DNA of 64,000 bases from Flavobacterium sp. (GTDB lineage Bacteria; Bacteroidota; Bacteroidia; Flavobacteriales; Flavobacteriaceae): NCBI RefSeq assembly GCF_024642105.1, contig NZ_JAHEBT010000055.1:62001-126000 (forward strand), in the 5' to 3' direction. Under the pieces are notes generated by a model that saw only the letters and a program-made list of their open reading frames with translations, had not been told where the DNA came from and searched no databases. A program made the translations under genes and the position numbers. Below, in pieces: positions 24,012 to 33,495 of this stretch; position 1 is the stretch's first letter, and each line of letters starts with the position of its first letter.

Positions 24012-26207
24012 ATGAATTCAAACGAAATTGATATCCACAAAGAATTAAAGAAGTATTTTGGCTTCAGTCAATTTAAAGGACTGCAAGAGCAAGTTGTCAA
24101 AAGTATTCTTAATAAGCAAAACACCTTCGTGATTATGCCGACAGGGGGAGGTAAATCACTTTGTTATCAGCTGCCTGCTTTAATTCAAGAGGGAACCGCG
24201 ATAGTGGTGTCTCCTTTAATTGCTTTAATGAAAAATCAGGTAGATGCTATTCGAAGTCTTTCTTCGGAGAATGGTATTGCTCATGTGTTGAATTCCTCTT
24301 TGACAAAAACCGAGATTAGTCAGGTTAAGAATGATATTTCTGCCGGAATTACTAAATTATTATATGTTGCTCCAGAATCCTTAACAAAGGAAGAGTATGT
24401 ACAATTTCTTCAGTCGGTAAAAGTTTCCTTTGTCGCTATTGACGAGGCGCATTGTATATCCGAATGGGGTCATGATTTTAGACCTGAATACCGTAATTTA
24501 CGCCATATTATCAAACAATTGGGGGATGTGCCTATTATTGGGTTGACTGCTACGGCGACTCCGAAAGTACAGGAAGACATCTTGAAAAATTTGGATATGT
24601 CGGACGCCACTACTTTTAAAGCGTCTTTCAATAGACCCAATTTGTATTATGAAGTACGCACTAAGACGAAAAATATTGAATCGGATATCATTCGATTTAT
24701 CAAACAAAATAAAGGAAAATCAGGAATTATTTATTGTTTAAGCCGTAAAAAAGTAGAGGCTATTGCTGAAGTTTTGCAGGTCAATGGAATAAGTGCCGTA
24801 CCGTATCATGCGGGTTTAGATGCAAAAACCAGAGCGAAACATCAAGATATGTTTTTGATGGAAGATGTAGAGGTAGTTGTGGCAACTATCGCTTTTGGTA
24901 TGGGAATTGATAAGCCTGATGTTCGTTTTGTGATTCATCACGATATTCCAAAATCATTGGAAAGTTATTATCAAGAAACAGGACGTGCAGGACGTGATGG
25001 TGGCGAAGGGCATTGTTTGGCCTACTACTCGTATAAGGACGTAGAGAAATTAGAAAAATTCATGTCGGGCAAACCTGTTGCTGAACAAGAAATTGGATTT
25101 GCTTTGTTGCAAGAAGTAGTGGCGTATGCTGAAACTTCGATGTCAAGACGTAAATTTTTATTGCACTATTTCGGTGAAGAATTTGATAGCGAAACGGGTG
25201 AAGGAGCCGATATGGATGACAACGTTCGCAATCCAAAGAATAAAGTAGAAGCTAAAAATCAAGTCGTACAATTATTAGAAGTTGTTCGCGATACCAAACA
25301 TTTATACAAATCTAAAGAAGTGGTATTTACTTTGATAGGTCGTGTCAATGCGGTGATTAAGGCACATAAAACAGATTCGCAATCCTTTTTTGGGTCGGGT
25401 GCCGATTACGATGAAAAATATTGGATGGCTCTGTTGCGTCAAGTTTTAGTTGAAGGGTATTTGGCTAAAGATATTGAAACCTATGGTATTGTTAAGATTA
25501 CGGATAAAGGATTGGATTTTATCAAAAATCCAGTTTCATTTATGATGTCTGAAGATCATGAGTACAATGAAAGTGAAGACGATGCCATTGTAACTGCTGC
25601 TAAATCATCAGGAACTGCTGATGAAATTTTGATGGGTATGTTGCGTGAATTGCGTAAAAAAGTAGCTAAAAAATTAGGGGTTCCGCCTTTTGTGGTTTTT
25701 CAAGACCCTTCATTAGAAGATATGGCGTTAAAATATCCAATTACTCAAGATGAATTGATTAATATTCATGGTGTTGGTGAAGGGAAAGCTAAAAAATATG
25801 GCGCCCCTTTTGTGGAATTAATAAGTCGTTATGTTGAAGATAACGATATTATTCGCCCAGATGATTTGGTAGTGAAATCTACAGGGGTTAATTCGGCTAA
25901 TAAGTTGTACATCATTCAAAATATAGACCGAAAATTATCTTTGGATGATATTGCTTCTGCCAAAGGGATGTCGATGGACGATTTGATTAAAGAAATGGAG
26001 CAGATTGTGTATTCTGGTACCAAATTAAATATCAAGTATTGGGTTGATGATTTGTTGGATGACGATCAGCAAGAAGAGATTCACGATTATTTTATGGAAT
26101 CTGAATCGGATAAAATTGAAGATGCGCTCAAAGAATTTGACGGAGAATACGATATTGATGAATTGCGTTTGATGCGTATTCAATTCATTAGCGAAGTAGC
26201 CAACTAA
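24012..26207 (+). CDS. recQ: ATP-dependent DNA helicase RecQ
   Basis: A 731-residue 3'-5' helicase for recombination and fork repair. Order: helicase motif 0/I (GLQEQVV, MPTGGGKSLCYQLP at 42-55), DEAH box IDEAHCISEWGHDFRPEY, motif III LTATATP, motif V-VI IAFGMGIDKPDVRFVIHHDIP and QETGRAGRDG, then RQC region and an HRDC-like domain (PPFVVFQDPSLEDMA...INIHGVGEGKAKKYG). The Zn-binding cysteines usual in E. coli RecQ are not evident after residue 380, a common trait of Bacteroidota RecQ. Longer than E. coli RecQ (609) because of a C-terminal extension. Confidence 0.97.
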   Translation: MNSNEIDIHKELKKYFGFSQFKGLQEQVVKSILNKQNTFVIMPTGGGKSLCYQLPALIQEGTAIVVSPLIALMKNQVDAIRSLSSENGIAHVLNSSLTKTEISQVKNDISAGITKLLYVAPESLTKEEYVQFLQSVKVSFVAIDEAHCISEWGHDFRPEYRNLRHIIKQLGDVPIIGLTATATPKVQEDILKNLDMSDATTFKASFNRPNLYYEVRTKTKNIESDIIRFIKQNKGKSGIIYCLSRKKVEAIAEVLQVNGISAVPYHAGLDAKTRAKHQDMFLMEDVEVVVATIAFGMGIDKPDVRFVIHHDIPKSLESYYQETGRAGRDGGEGHCLAYYSYKDVEKLEKFMSGKPVAEQEIGFALLQEVVAYAETSMSRRKFLLHYFGEEFDSETGEGADMDDNVRNPKNKVEAKNQVVQLLEVVRDTKHLYKSKEVVFTLIGRVNAVIKAHKTDSQSFFGSGADYDEKYWMALLRQVLVEGYLAKDIETYGIVKITDKGLDFIKNPVSFMMSEDHEYNESEDDAIVTAAKSSGTADEILMGMLRELRKKVAKKLGVPPFVVFQDPSLEDMALKYPITQDELINIHGVGEGKAKKYGAPFVELISRYVEDNDIIRPDDLVVKSTGVNSANKLYIIQNIDRKLSLDDIASAKGMSMDDLIKEMEQIVYSGTKLNIKYWVDDLLDDDQQEEIHDYFMESESDKIEDALKEFDGEYDIDELRLMRIQFISEVAN

Positions 26208-26218
26208 TTTCCTACGAG

Positions 26219-26458
26219 TTATTCTTGGTAAATTTCTCCGCGATGTGGTTTTAAGGCATCTCGAACAGCAATCATATAGTTGTCAGTGACTACCATATAA
26301 GCAATAGCGTACATTTCATTTTGTATTTCAAATCCCGTAATCTTGAGGGGTAGTTTTTCGATGGCAATGAATTCTTTGAGGTGAATTTCATGATGTTCGG
26401 CGGTTTTTGCTGCTGCGGGTCCTCTAAAATCCCAAATTAATTTAATTTTTCTTTCCAT
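26219..26458 (-). CDS. Conserved small protein of unknown function
   Basis: A 79-residue soluble protein (MERKIKLIWDFRGPAAAKTA) with many His/Glu residues (EHHEIHLKEF) and a predicted alpha-beta pattern ending RDALKPHRGEIYQE. ATG at 26458 is used rather than a TTG three codons upstream. Tail-to-tail with recQ, 11 nt apart. I recognise the pattern as a hypothetical protein typical of flavobacteria but know no function. Confidence 0.65.
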   Translation of the reverse strand: MERKIKLIWDFRGPAAAKTAEHHEIHLKEFIAIEKLPLKITGFEIQNEMYAIAYMVVTDNYMIAVRDALKPHRGEIYQE

Positions 26459-26495
26459 TTTTTGCAATTGAAAAGCAAAGGTACAAACTTTGATT

Positions 26496-26528
26496 TTTGT
26501 TCTGCTTTAGTTTATTGTATTATATTTG
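26496..26528 (+). promoter_or_regulatory. Promoter for the DUF2891 gene
   Basis: TTTG (26496-26499), 21-nt spacer, TATATTTG (26521-26528). Start near 26535, only about 9 nt before the ATG at 26544, which rules out the upstream TTG. Confidence 0.6.
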
Positions 26529-26543
26529 GACAAAACTTATTTT

Positions 26544-27614
26544 ATGCGCTATTTTACGATACCCTTACTTTTCATTTGTTCGTCACTTTTTTCACAAGAA
26601 TTGAGTGTGGAACAAGCTAACCATTTGGCTTCTTTGCCTTTGAAGTGTTTGCAACAGGAATATCCTAATAAATTACAACAATTATTAGCCAATAGTACTG
26701 AAATAGCCCCACCTCAACAATTACATCCTTCTTTTTATGGTTGTTTTGATTGGCATTCTTCGGTTCATGGTCATTGGAGTTTGGTGTATTTATTGAATCG
26801 TTTTCCTAATTTATCGCATAGAGAAGCAATAATAAATAAGCTGCAAACCAATTTATCTCAAAAAAATATCCAATTAGAGATAGATTACCTTTCTAAGCCA
26901 CACGAAAAATCTTTTGAACGAACGTATGGTTGGGCTTGGTTGCTACAATTGCAGATGGAATTAGCTAGTAGTCAAGATCCTTATGCCAAAGATTTAGCAC
27001 AAAATCTACAGCCTTTGTCGGATTTGATAGTGAACAGGTATATGGAATTTTTGCCCAAATTGCTTTATTCTGTTCGTGCTGGAACTCATACCAACACCGC
27101 ATTTGGTTTGAGTCTTGCATGGGATTATGCTGTTTTTACTAACAATCAGCCGTTTCAAAATTGTTTGCGTGAGAATGCTCTTCGGTTGTTCCTAAAAGAT
27201 GAGAACTGTCCTTTTAATTGGGAACCAAGTGGAACTGATTTTTTGTCCCCTTGTATGGAAGAGATTGGCATTATGCAACGTGTTTTGCCTTCAGCTGATT
27301 TTTTGAAATGGTTAACAACTTTTGCTCCATTACTTTTTGATTCCAAATTCACTTGGGAGGTGGCTAAGGTTTCGGATAGAACGGATGGGCATTTGGTGCA
27401 TTTGGATGGACTGAATTTTAGTCGATCTTGGAATTTATTTCATTTGATTCATCAGTATCCAAAACCATTTTCACATCTTGTTCCTTTAGCAAAGTATCAT
27501 TTGAATTATTCTTTACCTTCAGTAGTAGATGGTAATTATGAAGGAGAGCATTGGCTGGCTTCATTTGCTTTGAAAGCTTTTGAAGAAAGTAATCCTTCTA
27601 AAAAGATGCCATAA
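26544..27614 (+). CDS. DUF2891-family secreted protein
   Basis: A 356-residue protein with an N-terminal signal (LLFICSSLFS then QELS). YGCFDWHSSVHGHWSLVYLLNRFP, SFERTYGWAWLLQL, VRAGTHTNTAFGLSLAWDYA and GTDFLSPCMEEIGIMQRVL are DUF2891 landmarks; the family has an all-helical (alpha/alpha toroid-like) fold and unknown activity. The conserved Asp, His and Glu residues would suit a glycan-active enzyme, but this is inference. Single-gene unit with its own promoter. Confidence 0.85.
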   Translation: MRYFTIPLLFICSSLFSQELSVEQANHLASLPLKCLQQEYPNKLQQLLANSTEIAPPQQLHPSFYGCFDWHSSVHGHWSLVYLLNRFPNLSHREAIINKLQTNLSQKNIQLEIDYLSKPHEKSFERTYGWAWLLQLQMELASSQDPYAKDLAQNLQPLSDLIVNRYMEFLPKLLYSVRAGTHTNTAFGLSLAWDYAVFTNNQPFQNCLRENALRLFLKDENCPFNWEPSGTDFLSPCMEEIGIMQRVLPSADFLKWLTTFAPLLFDSKFTWEVAKVSDRTDGHLVHLDGLNFSRSWNLFHLIHQYPKPFSHLVPLAKYHLNYSLPSVVDGNYEGEHWLASFALKAFEESNPSKKMP

Positions 27615-27643
27615 AAGAGCAATGCTTTTTCTACCTTTGCATT

Positions 27644-29203
27644 ATGCCTAAAGAATTAGTACTCCAAGTTAGTCCCGAAATAGCTGCCGATGCCGTGTTG
27701 CTACAACAGTATTTGTCTAAACAAATTAAGGTTGGGGTTTCTGAAATTCAACATGTTTCCATAGTAAAACGTTCTATTGATGCGCGTCAAAAAGCGATTA
27801 AAATCAATTTGAAAGTATTGATTTATTTGCAAGGCGAAGCTTTTAAAGAGTCATCCATAGCACTTCCAGATTATAAAAATGTCGCTCATGCCCAAGAAGT
27901 AATTGTTGTTGGTGCAGGTCCTGCGGGACTTTTTGCCGCTTTGCAATTGATCGAATTAGGATTAAAGCCCATTGTGATTGAGCGCGGAAAAGACGTTCGT
28001 GGTCGTCGTCGTGATTTAAAAGCAATTAATCGAGATCATGTTGTGAATGAAGATTCCAATTATTGTTTTGGCGAAGGTGGGGCAGGAACTTATTCGGATG
28101 GAAAATTATATACCCGTTCTAAAAAACGAGGTGATGTAACTCGAATTCTGGAATTGCTAGTTGCTTTTGGTGCTACCCCCGATATTTTGGTTGATGCTCA
28201 TCCGCACATTGGAACAAACAAGCTTCCTCAAATTATTCAGGATATTCGAGAAAAAATTATAGAATGTGGCGGACAGGTTTTGTTTGAAACCCGTGTTACC
28301 GATATTTTGATTAAAAATAACGAAGTCCAAGGCGTGGTAACTCAAAAAGGGGATGCCATTGCAGCCAATAAAATCATATTGGCCACAGGACATTCGGCTC
28401 GTGATATTTTTGAATTGTTGGATCGCAACAACATATTGATTGAAGCCAAGCCTTTTGCTTTGGGCGTTCGAGCAGAGCACCCACAATCGTTAATAGACCG
28501 TATTCAATACAGTTGTGATTATCGTGGGGAATATTTGCCACCCGCTCCGTATTCGATTGTGAAACAAGTGGGAGGTCGAGGGATGTATTCTTTTTGTATG
28601 TGTCCAGGAGGCGTAATTGCGCCTTGTGCTACTAGCCCGGGCGAGGTGGTGACCAATGGATGGTCGCCTTCTAAACGCGATCAGGCTACCGCCAATTCCG
28701 GTATTGTTATCGAATTGAAGTTAGAAGATTTTGCTCCTTTTGCCAAATTTGGCCCTTTGGCTGGAATGGAATTTCAGAAGAGTATCGAGCAAAAAGCATG
28801 GCATTTGGCTGGTCAAACCCAACGTGTTCCCGCACAACGAATGGTTGATTTTACTCAAAATAAAGTCTCGTCTACCATTCCTACCACATCCTATGTTCCA
28901 GGGACTACTTCGGTAGAAATGGGACAGGTGTTCCCTGGTTTTTTAAGTCAGATTTTGAGAGAAGGATTTACCGAATTTGGTAAATCGATGAAAGGCTATT
29001 TGACCAACGAAGCGATTCTTCATGCGCCTGAATCGCGTACTTCTTCGCCTGTGAGAATTCCGAGAGATGGGATTTCTCTTGAGCATTTGCAAATCAAAGG
29101 ACTGTATCCTTGTGGAGAAGGAGCAGGCTATGCTGGCGGCATTATTTCGGCTGCCATTGACGGTGAAAAATGTGCTTTAAAAATCGCTGAAAGTTTACAG
29201 TAA
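27644..29203 (+). CDS. FAD-dependent dehydrogenase, uncharacterised
   Basis: A 519-residue NAD(P)/FAD-dependent oxidoreductase. An N-terminal 80-residue domain precedes the dinucleotide fold VIVVGAGPAGLFAALQL (about 86-102) with IERGKDVRGRRRD. Central landmarks are NYCFGEGGAGTYSDGKLYTRSKKRG and FCMCPGGVIAPCATSPGEVVTNG; the C-terminal FAD contact is GLYPCGEGAGYAGGIISAAIDG. This is a broadly conserved family (annotated as FAD-dependent dehydrogenase) with no known substrate. TACCTTTG at 27632 resembles a -7 box but is only 5 nt before the ATG, so its role is doubtful. Confidence 0.9.
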   Translation: MPKELVLQVSPEIAADAVLLQQYLSKQIKVGVSEIQHVSIVKRSIDARQKAIKINLKVLIYLQGEAFKESSIALPDYKNVAHAQEVIVVGAGPAGLFAALQLIELGLKPIVIERGKDVRGRRRDLKAINRDHVVNEDSNYCFGEGGAGTYSDGKLYTRSKKRGDVTRILELLVAFGATPDILVDAHPHIGTNKLPQIIQDIREKIIECGGQVLFETRVTDILIKNNEVQGVVTQKGDAIAANKIILATGHSARDIFELLDRNNILIEAKPFALGVRAEHPQSLIDRIQYSCDYRGEYLPPAPYSIVKQVGGRGMYSFCMCPGGVIAPCATSPGEVVTNGWSPSKRDQATANSGIVIELKLEDFAPFAKFGPLAGMEFQKSIEQKAWHLAGQTQRVPAQRMVDFTQNKVSSTIPTTSYVPGTTSVEMGQVFPGFLSQILREGFTEFGKSMKGYLTNEAILHAPESRTSSPVRIPRDGISLEHLQIKGLYPCGEGAGYAGGIISAAIDGEKCALKIAESLQ

Positions 29204-29206
29204 TAC

Positions 29207-30286
29207 CTATTGTTTACGCACCGCTACTGCAATTTTTGAGTCGGCAGTACCATAATACAACAGCCATTTGTTTTTAAAGAAAACCAATCCTTCTACAAAA
29301 CAAACTTCATTTACTTCTCCCATTTTTTCATAGGGTTTGTTAGGATGAATGAAGTGATTTTGAGTACGGTCGATTAGTTTATACGGTTGGTTTTTGTCAA
29401 ATAAAGCTTGACCTGCAGCATAGGTGAATTTTGGTAATTCAGTTGTATTGTAATTGGCTGCATTACTACCGTTGTAGATTAATACAACTCCTTGTTTTTG
29501 CAAAAGGGCAAAAGGCCCTGGCTCTACCAATCGACTGTCAAAATAGCCCATTCTAGGATGAAGAACACTAATCATTTTTTGACTTTCGTCATTGACAGCG
29601 GCTTGCCAATGGATTAAATCGTCAGAATACGCCATGAACAAATCGGTATCGCCAAAATACATCCAATAGTTGTTATTGATTTTGGTAGCAACTATTTTAT
29701 TTCCTTTTCTTTCACCTATAACTGCTCCTGATTTTGCCCAGAGGTCTTTGTATTTTTCGTCTTTCAGCACTAGGCCTTGTTTAGTCCAATGTTTCAAATC
29801 TTTGGAAGTAGCAAAACAGAGTCGGGCCACTTTTCCATCATAAGCAGTATAGGTCATGAAATAGCTTCCGTCTGGACATTCAATCACTCTTGGATCTTCC
29901 ACTCCGCCTTTCCATTCGTATTGATTCATACTGTCATTGTCGGGGTAAAAGATAGGTTCGGCTTCTTTTTTAAAATGCAAACCGTCTTCGCTTATCGCCA
30001 AACCTAAACGGGAAGTCATTTGGTTGTCTTGCGCTCGGTAGATGAGGTATACTTTATTGTCTTTTACTATGGCAGATGGATTGAGTACATTGCGTTCTTC
30101 CCAACTCACTTCTTTTTTACTTACCGGACATATAAAAGTTTGTTTTTTATCAGGTGATAAAATGGGATTAATGCTGTCCGTTTTTACAAAATTGAGAAGT
30201 GCCCAAGTAGGTTTGGATTCTTGAGCCTCAATGGCATGGCAATTCAGTACAACAAGAAGTAGTGTAAAACGAATGAGTTGTTTCAT
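29207..30286 (-). CDS. GH130-like secreted glycosidase/phosphorylase
   Basis: A 359-residue protein with an N-terminal signal peptide (ends near HAIEAQ) and a five-bladed propeller signature: WEERNVLNPSAIVKDNKVYLIYRAQD, GGVEDPRVIECPDGSYFMTYTAYDG, SKDLKHWTKQGLVLK, YWMYFGDTDLFMAYSDDLIHW, LVEPGPFALLQKQGVVLIYNG. The N-P, G-G-V-E-D-P-R and R-x-x-D motifs match family GH130, which cleaves or phosphorolyses beta-mannosides. Signal peptide points to periplasm. Convergent with the FAD gene, 3 nt apart. Exact linkage unknown. Confidence 0.82.
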   Translation of the reverse strand: MKQLIRFTLLLVVLNCHAIEAQESKPTWALLNFVKTDSINPILSPDKKQTFICPVSKKEVSWEERNVLNPSAIVKDNKVYLIYRAQDNQMTSRLGLAISEDGLHFKKEAEPIFYPDNDSMNQYEWKGGVEDPRVIECPDGSYFMTYTAYDGKVARLCFATSKDLKHWTKQGLVLKDEKYKDLWAKSGAVIGERKGNKIVATKINNNYWMYFGDTDLFMAYSDDLIHWQAAVNDESQKMISVLHPRMGYFDSRLVEPGPFALLQKQGVVLIYNGSNAANYNTTELPKFTYAAGQALFDKNQPYKLIDRTQNHFIHPNKPYEKMGEVNEVCFVEGLVFFKNKWLLYYGTADSKIAVAVRKQ

Positions 30287-30339
30287 CTGGGATCTATTTG
30301 TTTGAAATAATAAAGTAAATATACTATTATAATGTAGTA

Positions 30340-30450
30340 TTTGATTACAATTTTGTTGATCTCGATACGAATGTCTTTCCTAAGCATCGGGAAGGAATCA
30401 CTCGAATGGACGCAAAATAGTCATCAAAAATAGTAACTCCTATGCTTTTT
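30340..30450 (+). repeat. Palindromic repeat, right-half relative (family of 49190)
   Basis: CTCGATACGAATGTCTTTCC, AATCACTCGAATGGACG, CAAAATAGTCATCAAAAA follow the same order as 49291-49350. Compared with that copy it has about 13 extra nt (CTAAGCATCGGGAAGGA in place of GAAA) in the middle. Confidence 0.7.
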
Positions 30451-30495
30451 ACTTATTACGTCTGCTTTTTTAAAGCGATAAATCCAACAACTATT

Positions 30496-30711
30496 TTATT
30501 CCTTGTCTTCTAGAATTTTTTTCTTTTCGTTGTATTCTTCTGAGGTAATTTCTCCCTTTGCCAATCTTTTTTTCAGAATTGATAGAGGATTTTGTTTTCT
30601 GTTGATTCGTCTTGGAATATCATACGGAGTTGCGAATATCCAGATTATCATTACAATCCAAAAAAGCCACCAAAAAAAATGCATTCCCCAAAAATGTCTT
30701 TCATAATACAT
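30496..30711 (-). CDS. Small SHOCT-domain membrane protein
   Basis: A 71-residue protein with one membrane helix (HFFWWLFWIVMIIWIFA, about 11-27) and a C-terminal SHOCT motif (LKKRLAKGEITSEEYNEKKK). SHOCT domains are short C-terminal modules thought to mediate oligomerisation. No partner nearby. Function unknown. Confidence 0.8.
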   Translation of the reverse strand: MYYERHFWGMHFFWWLFWIVMIIWIFATPYDIPRRINRKQNPLSILKKRLAKGEITSEEYNEKKKILEDKE

Positions 30712-30815
30712 AACTATAGATTTAAAAAGTTGGTATTATAAATGTATGTTTTTCCGTGTTTTGTATTTTAAAAAGACGATAAACGGAATTTATTTGTTGG
30801 TAAAATGCAGTTTGC

Positions 30816-31907
30816 TTATTCTTTTTTCAAACGACTTTTAAATAATTTTTCGAATTTTTCAATTTTAGGTTGGATGACCATTTTGCAATACGGTTGGTTC
30901 TTATTGTTGTTGTAATAGTCCTGATGGTAGTTCTCAGCTTTATAAAACTGTGTCAGTGGTTCAATAGTAGTTACCACTGGACTATCATAGACATGAGCCT
31001 TCTTTAGAGCCTCAAGAACATTTTGTGCTTCTTTTTTTTCTTGTTCGTTTTTGTAGAAAATAACTGAACGGTATTGTGTTCCCACATCGGCTCCTTGACG
31101 GTTGAGTGTGGTGGGGTCGTGAACGGTAAAAAACACTTTGAAAATCTCGTCTAAATTGGTTTGTGTTTTGTCGTAAGTAATTTGGACTACTTCGGCATGT
31201 CCCGTTGTTCCAGAACATACTTCTTCATAGCTTGGATTAATTGTTTTCCCTCCAGCATAACCCGATACGACGGATTGTACTCCTTTTAAATTATCATAAA
31301 CTGCTTCGACACACCAATAACAGCCTCCGCCAAGTGTAATGGTTTCCAAATTAATAGCTGTATTTTTTGGAGAACTATTCGGTACAAAATCCAATGAAAT
31401 AGCATTCATACAGTATCTTTTGCCTGTGGGTTCTGGTCCGTCATTGAATAAATGTCCTAAATGGCTGTTGCATCTGCCACAAAGTGCTTCGGTGCGAATC
31501 ATTCCGTAGGATTTGTCTAATTTAAAGACAATACTTTCTTTATTTTCTTGCTCAAAAAAACTTGGCCATCCACAGCTACTAGTGAATTTTTGATTTGATT
31601 CAAATAGTTTGTACCCGCAAGTGGCACAATAATAGGTTCCTTTAGTCTCGTCGTTCCACATGGTTCCTGTAAAAGCTCTTTCGGTGTCGGCTTCACGAGC
31701 TACGGCATACAAATCTTGGGGTAGTATTTTTTTCCACTCGGCATCCGAGACGTTTAATTTCGTGGTGTCGGTATTGGAATAATATGGATTTTCAGGTTTA
31801 GAAATAGTATTTGACATAGTTGAGGTGTTGGATTTTTTTTGAGTTGTTGTTTGTCCACAAGCATTAAAAATAAGCAAGGGGACGAGTAATAAAAAATAAT
31901 ATTTCAT
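30816..31907 (-). CDS. msrBA: MsrB-MsrA fusion methionine sulfoxide reductase lipoprotein
   Basis: A 363-residue bifunctional repair enzyme. Signal with lipobox (LLIFNACGQ) predicts a membrane-anchored lipoprotein. MsrB domain first (about 50-185): YAVAREADTERAFTG, Zn motifs CATCGYKLF and CGRCNSHLGHLF, SCGWPSFF, catalytic Cys in RYCMNAISLDF. MsrA domain second (about 185-355): GGCYWCVEAVYD with catalytic Cys, GYAGGKTINPSYEEVCSG, THDPTTLNRQGADVGTQYRS. It would reduce both R and S methionine sulfoxide epimers in envelope proteins; order B-then-A is the less usual of the two fusions. Confidence 0.95.
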   Translation of the reverse strand: MKYYFLLLVPLLIFNACGQTTTQKKSNTSTMSNTISKPENPYYSNTDTTKLNVSDAEWKKILPQDLYAVAREADTERAFTGTMWNDETKGTYYCATCGYKLFESNQKFTSSCGWPSFFEQENKESIVFKLDKSYGMIRTEALCGRCNSHLGHLFNDGPEPTGKRYCMNAISLDFVPNSSPKNTAINLETITLGGGCYWCVEAVYDNLKGVQSVVSGYAGGKTINPSYEEVCSGTTGHAEVVQITYDKTQTNLDEIFKVFFTVHDPTTLNRQGADVGTQYRSVIFYKNEQEKKEAQNVLEALKKAHVYDSPVVTTIEPLTQFYKAENYHQDYYNNNKNQPYCKMVIQPKIEKFEKLFKSRLKKE

Positions 31908-32031
31908 TTGTATTTGTTTTTAGCATTTTTAGCAACCCGTATTTTCAATGTAAAAATACCATTTTACCAGTTAGACAGTCGTTAAACTTTGCTTAAAATT
32001 AAAAATAGGCGTTCTTGCTCCATCTTTTTTG

Positions 32032-32039
32032 TATTTTTG
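32032..32039 (+). promoter_or_regulatory. -7 promoter box for idi operon
   Basis: TATTTTTG fits TAnnTTTG and lies 18 nt before the ATG at 32057. Confidence 0.45.
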
Positions 32040-32056
32040 ACGATTAATACAATCCT

Positions 32057-32584
32057 ATGTTAGAAGAGAATGTTATATTAGTGAATGAAAGGGATGAGCC
32101 TATTGGCTTGATGCCGAAGATGGAAGCGCATGAAAAAGCGGTATTGCATCGCGCCTTTTCTGTTTTTGTTTTGAATAGCAAGAACGAAATTATGTTACAA
32201 CAGCGCGCCCATCACAAATACCATTCTCCACTGTTATGGACCAATACGTGTTGTAGTCATCAACGAGAGGGAGAAACTAATATTCAGGCGGGTAGCCGAC
32301 GTTTATTCGAAGAAATGGGATTTCAAACCGAGTTGAAAGAGCTATTTCATTTTATATACAAAGCTCCTTTTGATAATGGTTTGACAGAGCATGAATTGGA
32401 TCATGTGATGATAGGATATTACAATGAAGCTCCGAGTATTAACCCCGATGAAGTAGAAGCATGGAAATGGATGCCTATTGAAGCGGTTAAGGAAGATATT
32501 CAGAATCATCCAGATTTATATACGATTTGGTTCCAAATTATTTTTGACCAATTTTATCATTTTTTAGAAGAGCATACACTTTAA
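32057..32584 (+). CDS. idi: Isopentenyl-diphosphate delta-isomerase, type 1
   Basis: A 175-residue Nudix-fold isomerase interconverting IPP and DMAPP for isoprenoid (quinone, carotenoid) synthesis. Catalytic Cys is C66 in LLWTNTCCSHQREGE; catalytic Glu E111/E113 in LTEHELDHV; Nudix helix AGSRRLFEEMGF. Length normal. First of a likely operon with the PTPS gene (10 nt later), a peroxiredoxin and possibly manA. Confidence 0.95.
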   Translation: MLEENVILVNERDEPIGLMPKMEAHEKAVLHRAFSVFVLNSKNEIMLQQRAHHKYHSPLLWTNTCCSHQREGETNIQAGSRRLFEEMGFQTELKELFHFIYKAPFDNGLTEHELDHVMIGYYNEAPSINPDEVEAWKWMPIEAVKEDIQNHPDLYTIWFQIIFDQFYHFLEEHTL

Positions 32585-32594
32585 AATAATTCAA

Positions 32595-33005
32595 ATGAGA
32601 GTTACGATTTCACGAAAAGCCCATTTTAATGCGGCACACCGATTGTACAGAAAAGATTGGTCATTTGAGCAAAATGATGCCGTCTTTGGGAAGTGCAACA
32701 ATCCTAATTTTCACGGACATAATTATGAATTGATAGTGAGTGTTACTGGACCAATTGATCCCGAAACAGGCTATGTGATGGATGTTAAAATTCTTTCGGA
32801 TATTATCAAAAAAGAAGTAGAAGATGCAATGGATCATAAAAACTTGAATTTGGATGTTCCTGAATTCCAAGATTTGAATCCAACGGCTGAAAATATAGTG
32901 GTAGTGATTTGGAATAAAATCAGAAAACACATTCAAGCTACCCATGATTTGGAAGTGGTTTTGTATGAAACACCCCGTAATTTTGTAACCTATAAAGGAG
33001 AGTAA
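32595..33005 (+). CDS. 6-pyruvoyl-tetrahydropterin synthase / QueD family
   Basis: A 136-residue enzyme of the T-fold PTPS family. Zinc ligands H15 (FNAAHRL), H40 and H42 (NFHGHNYEL); catalytic Cys C34 in GKCNNPN; DVKILSDIIKKEV and LDMDHKNLNLDV-like blocks; late E for substrate binding in LYETPRN. It could make 6-carboxy-tetrahydropterin for queuosine or 6-pyruvoyl-tetrahydropterin; the GKCNNPNxHGHNY form is common to both and the choice is open. Stop overlaps the next start (TAATG). Confidence 0.88.
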   Translation: MRVTISRKAHFNAAHRLYRKDWSFEQNDAVFGKCNNPNFHGHNYELIVSVTGPIDPETGYVMDVKILSDIIKKEVEDAMDHKNLNLDVPEFQDLNPTAENIVVVIWNKIRKHIQATHDLEVVLYETPRNFVTYKGE

Positions 33006-33472
33006 TGGCGATAGCAGTAGGTGATGTTGTACCCCATTTTAGTGCTATAGATGCTCAAGGAACTCTTTTTGATAGTGCCTCTGTGGTAGGGAAAAAACCG
33101 GTAGTGCTTTATTTCTATCCTAAGGACAATACGCCTGGGTGTACTGCGGAAGCTTGTAGTTTTAGAGATCAATACGAAGACTTTTTAGATTTGGGAGCCG
33201 AGGTGATTGGAATTAGTAGTGATGGCTTGGCTTCGCACCAAAAGTTTACCGCTCAATACCAACTTCCTTTTTTACTTTTGTCGGATACGGACAAAAAAAT
33301 AAGGAAATTGTTTGGTGTTCCAACCGCTTTTCTTGGGCTACTTCCAGGTCGAGTTACGTATGTTATAGATGCAAAAGGAGTAGTGCAAATGGTATTCAAT
33401 AGTATGTTAGCGGGGCAACACATCCCGAAAGCCCTCGAGGCGGTTAAAAAAATAGTTGCACAACAGATGTAA
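33005..33472 (+). CDS. bcp: Peroxiredoxin, BCP/PrxQ type
   Basis: A 155-residue thiol peroxidase. YFYPKDNTPGCTAEACSFRD holds the peroxidatic C46 and resolving C51 spaced five apart, as in atypical 2-Cys BCP/PrxQ enzymes. Reduces hydroperoxides using thioredoxin. Overlaps the preceding gene by 1 nt. Cytoplasmic; no signal. Confidence 0.94.
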   Translation: MAIAVGDVVPHFSAIDAQGTLFDSASVVGKKPVVLYFYPKDNTPGCTAEACSFRDQYEDFLDLGAEVIGISSDGLASHQKFTAQYQLPFLLLSDTDKKIRKLFGVPTAFLGLLPGRVTYVIDAKGVVQMVFNSMLAGQHIPKALEAVKKIVAQQM

Positions 33473-33495
33473 CGTTCAATTAGGTTTAAAATAAA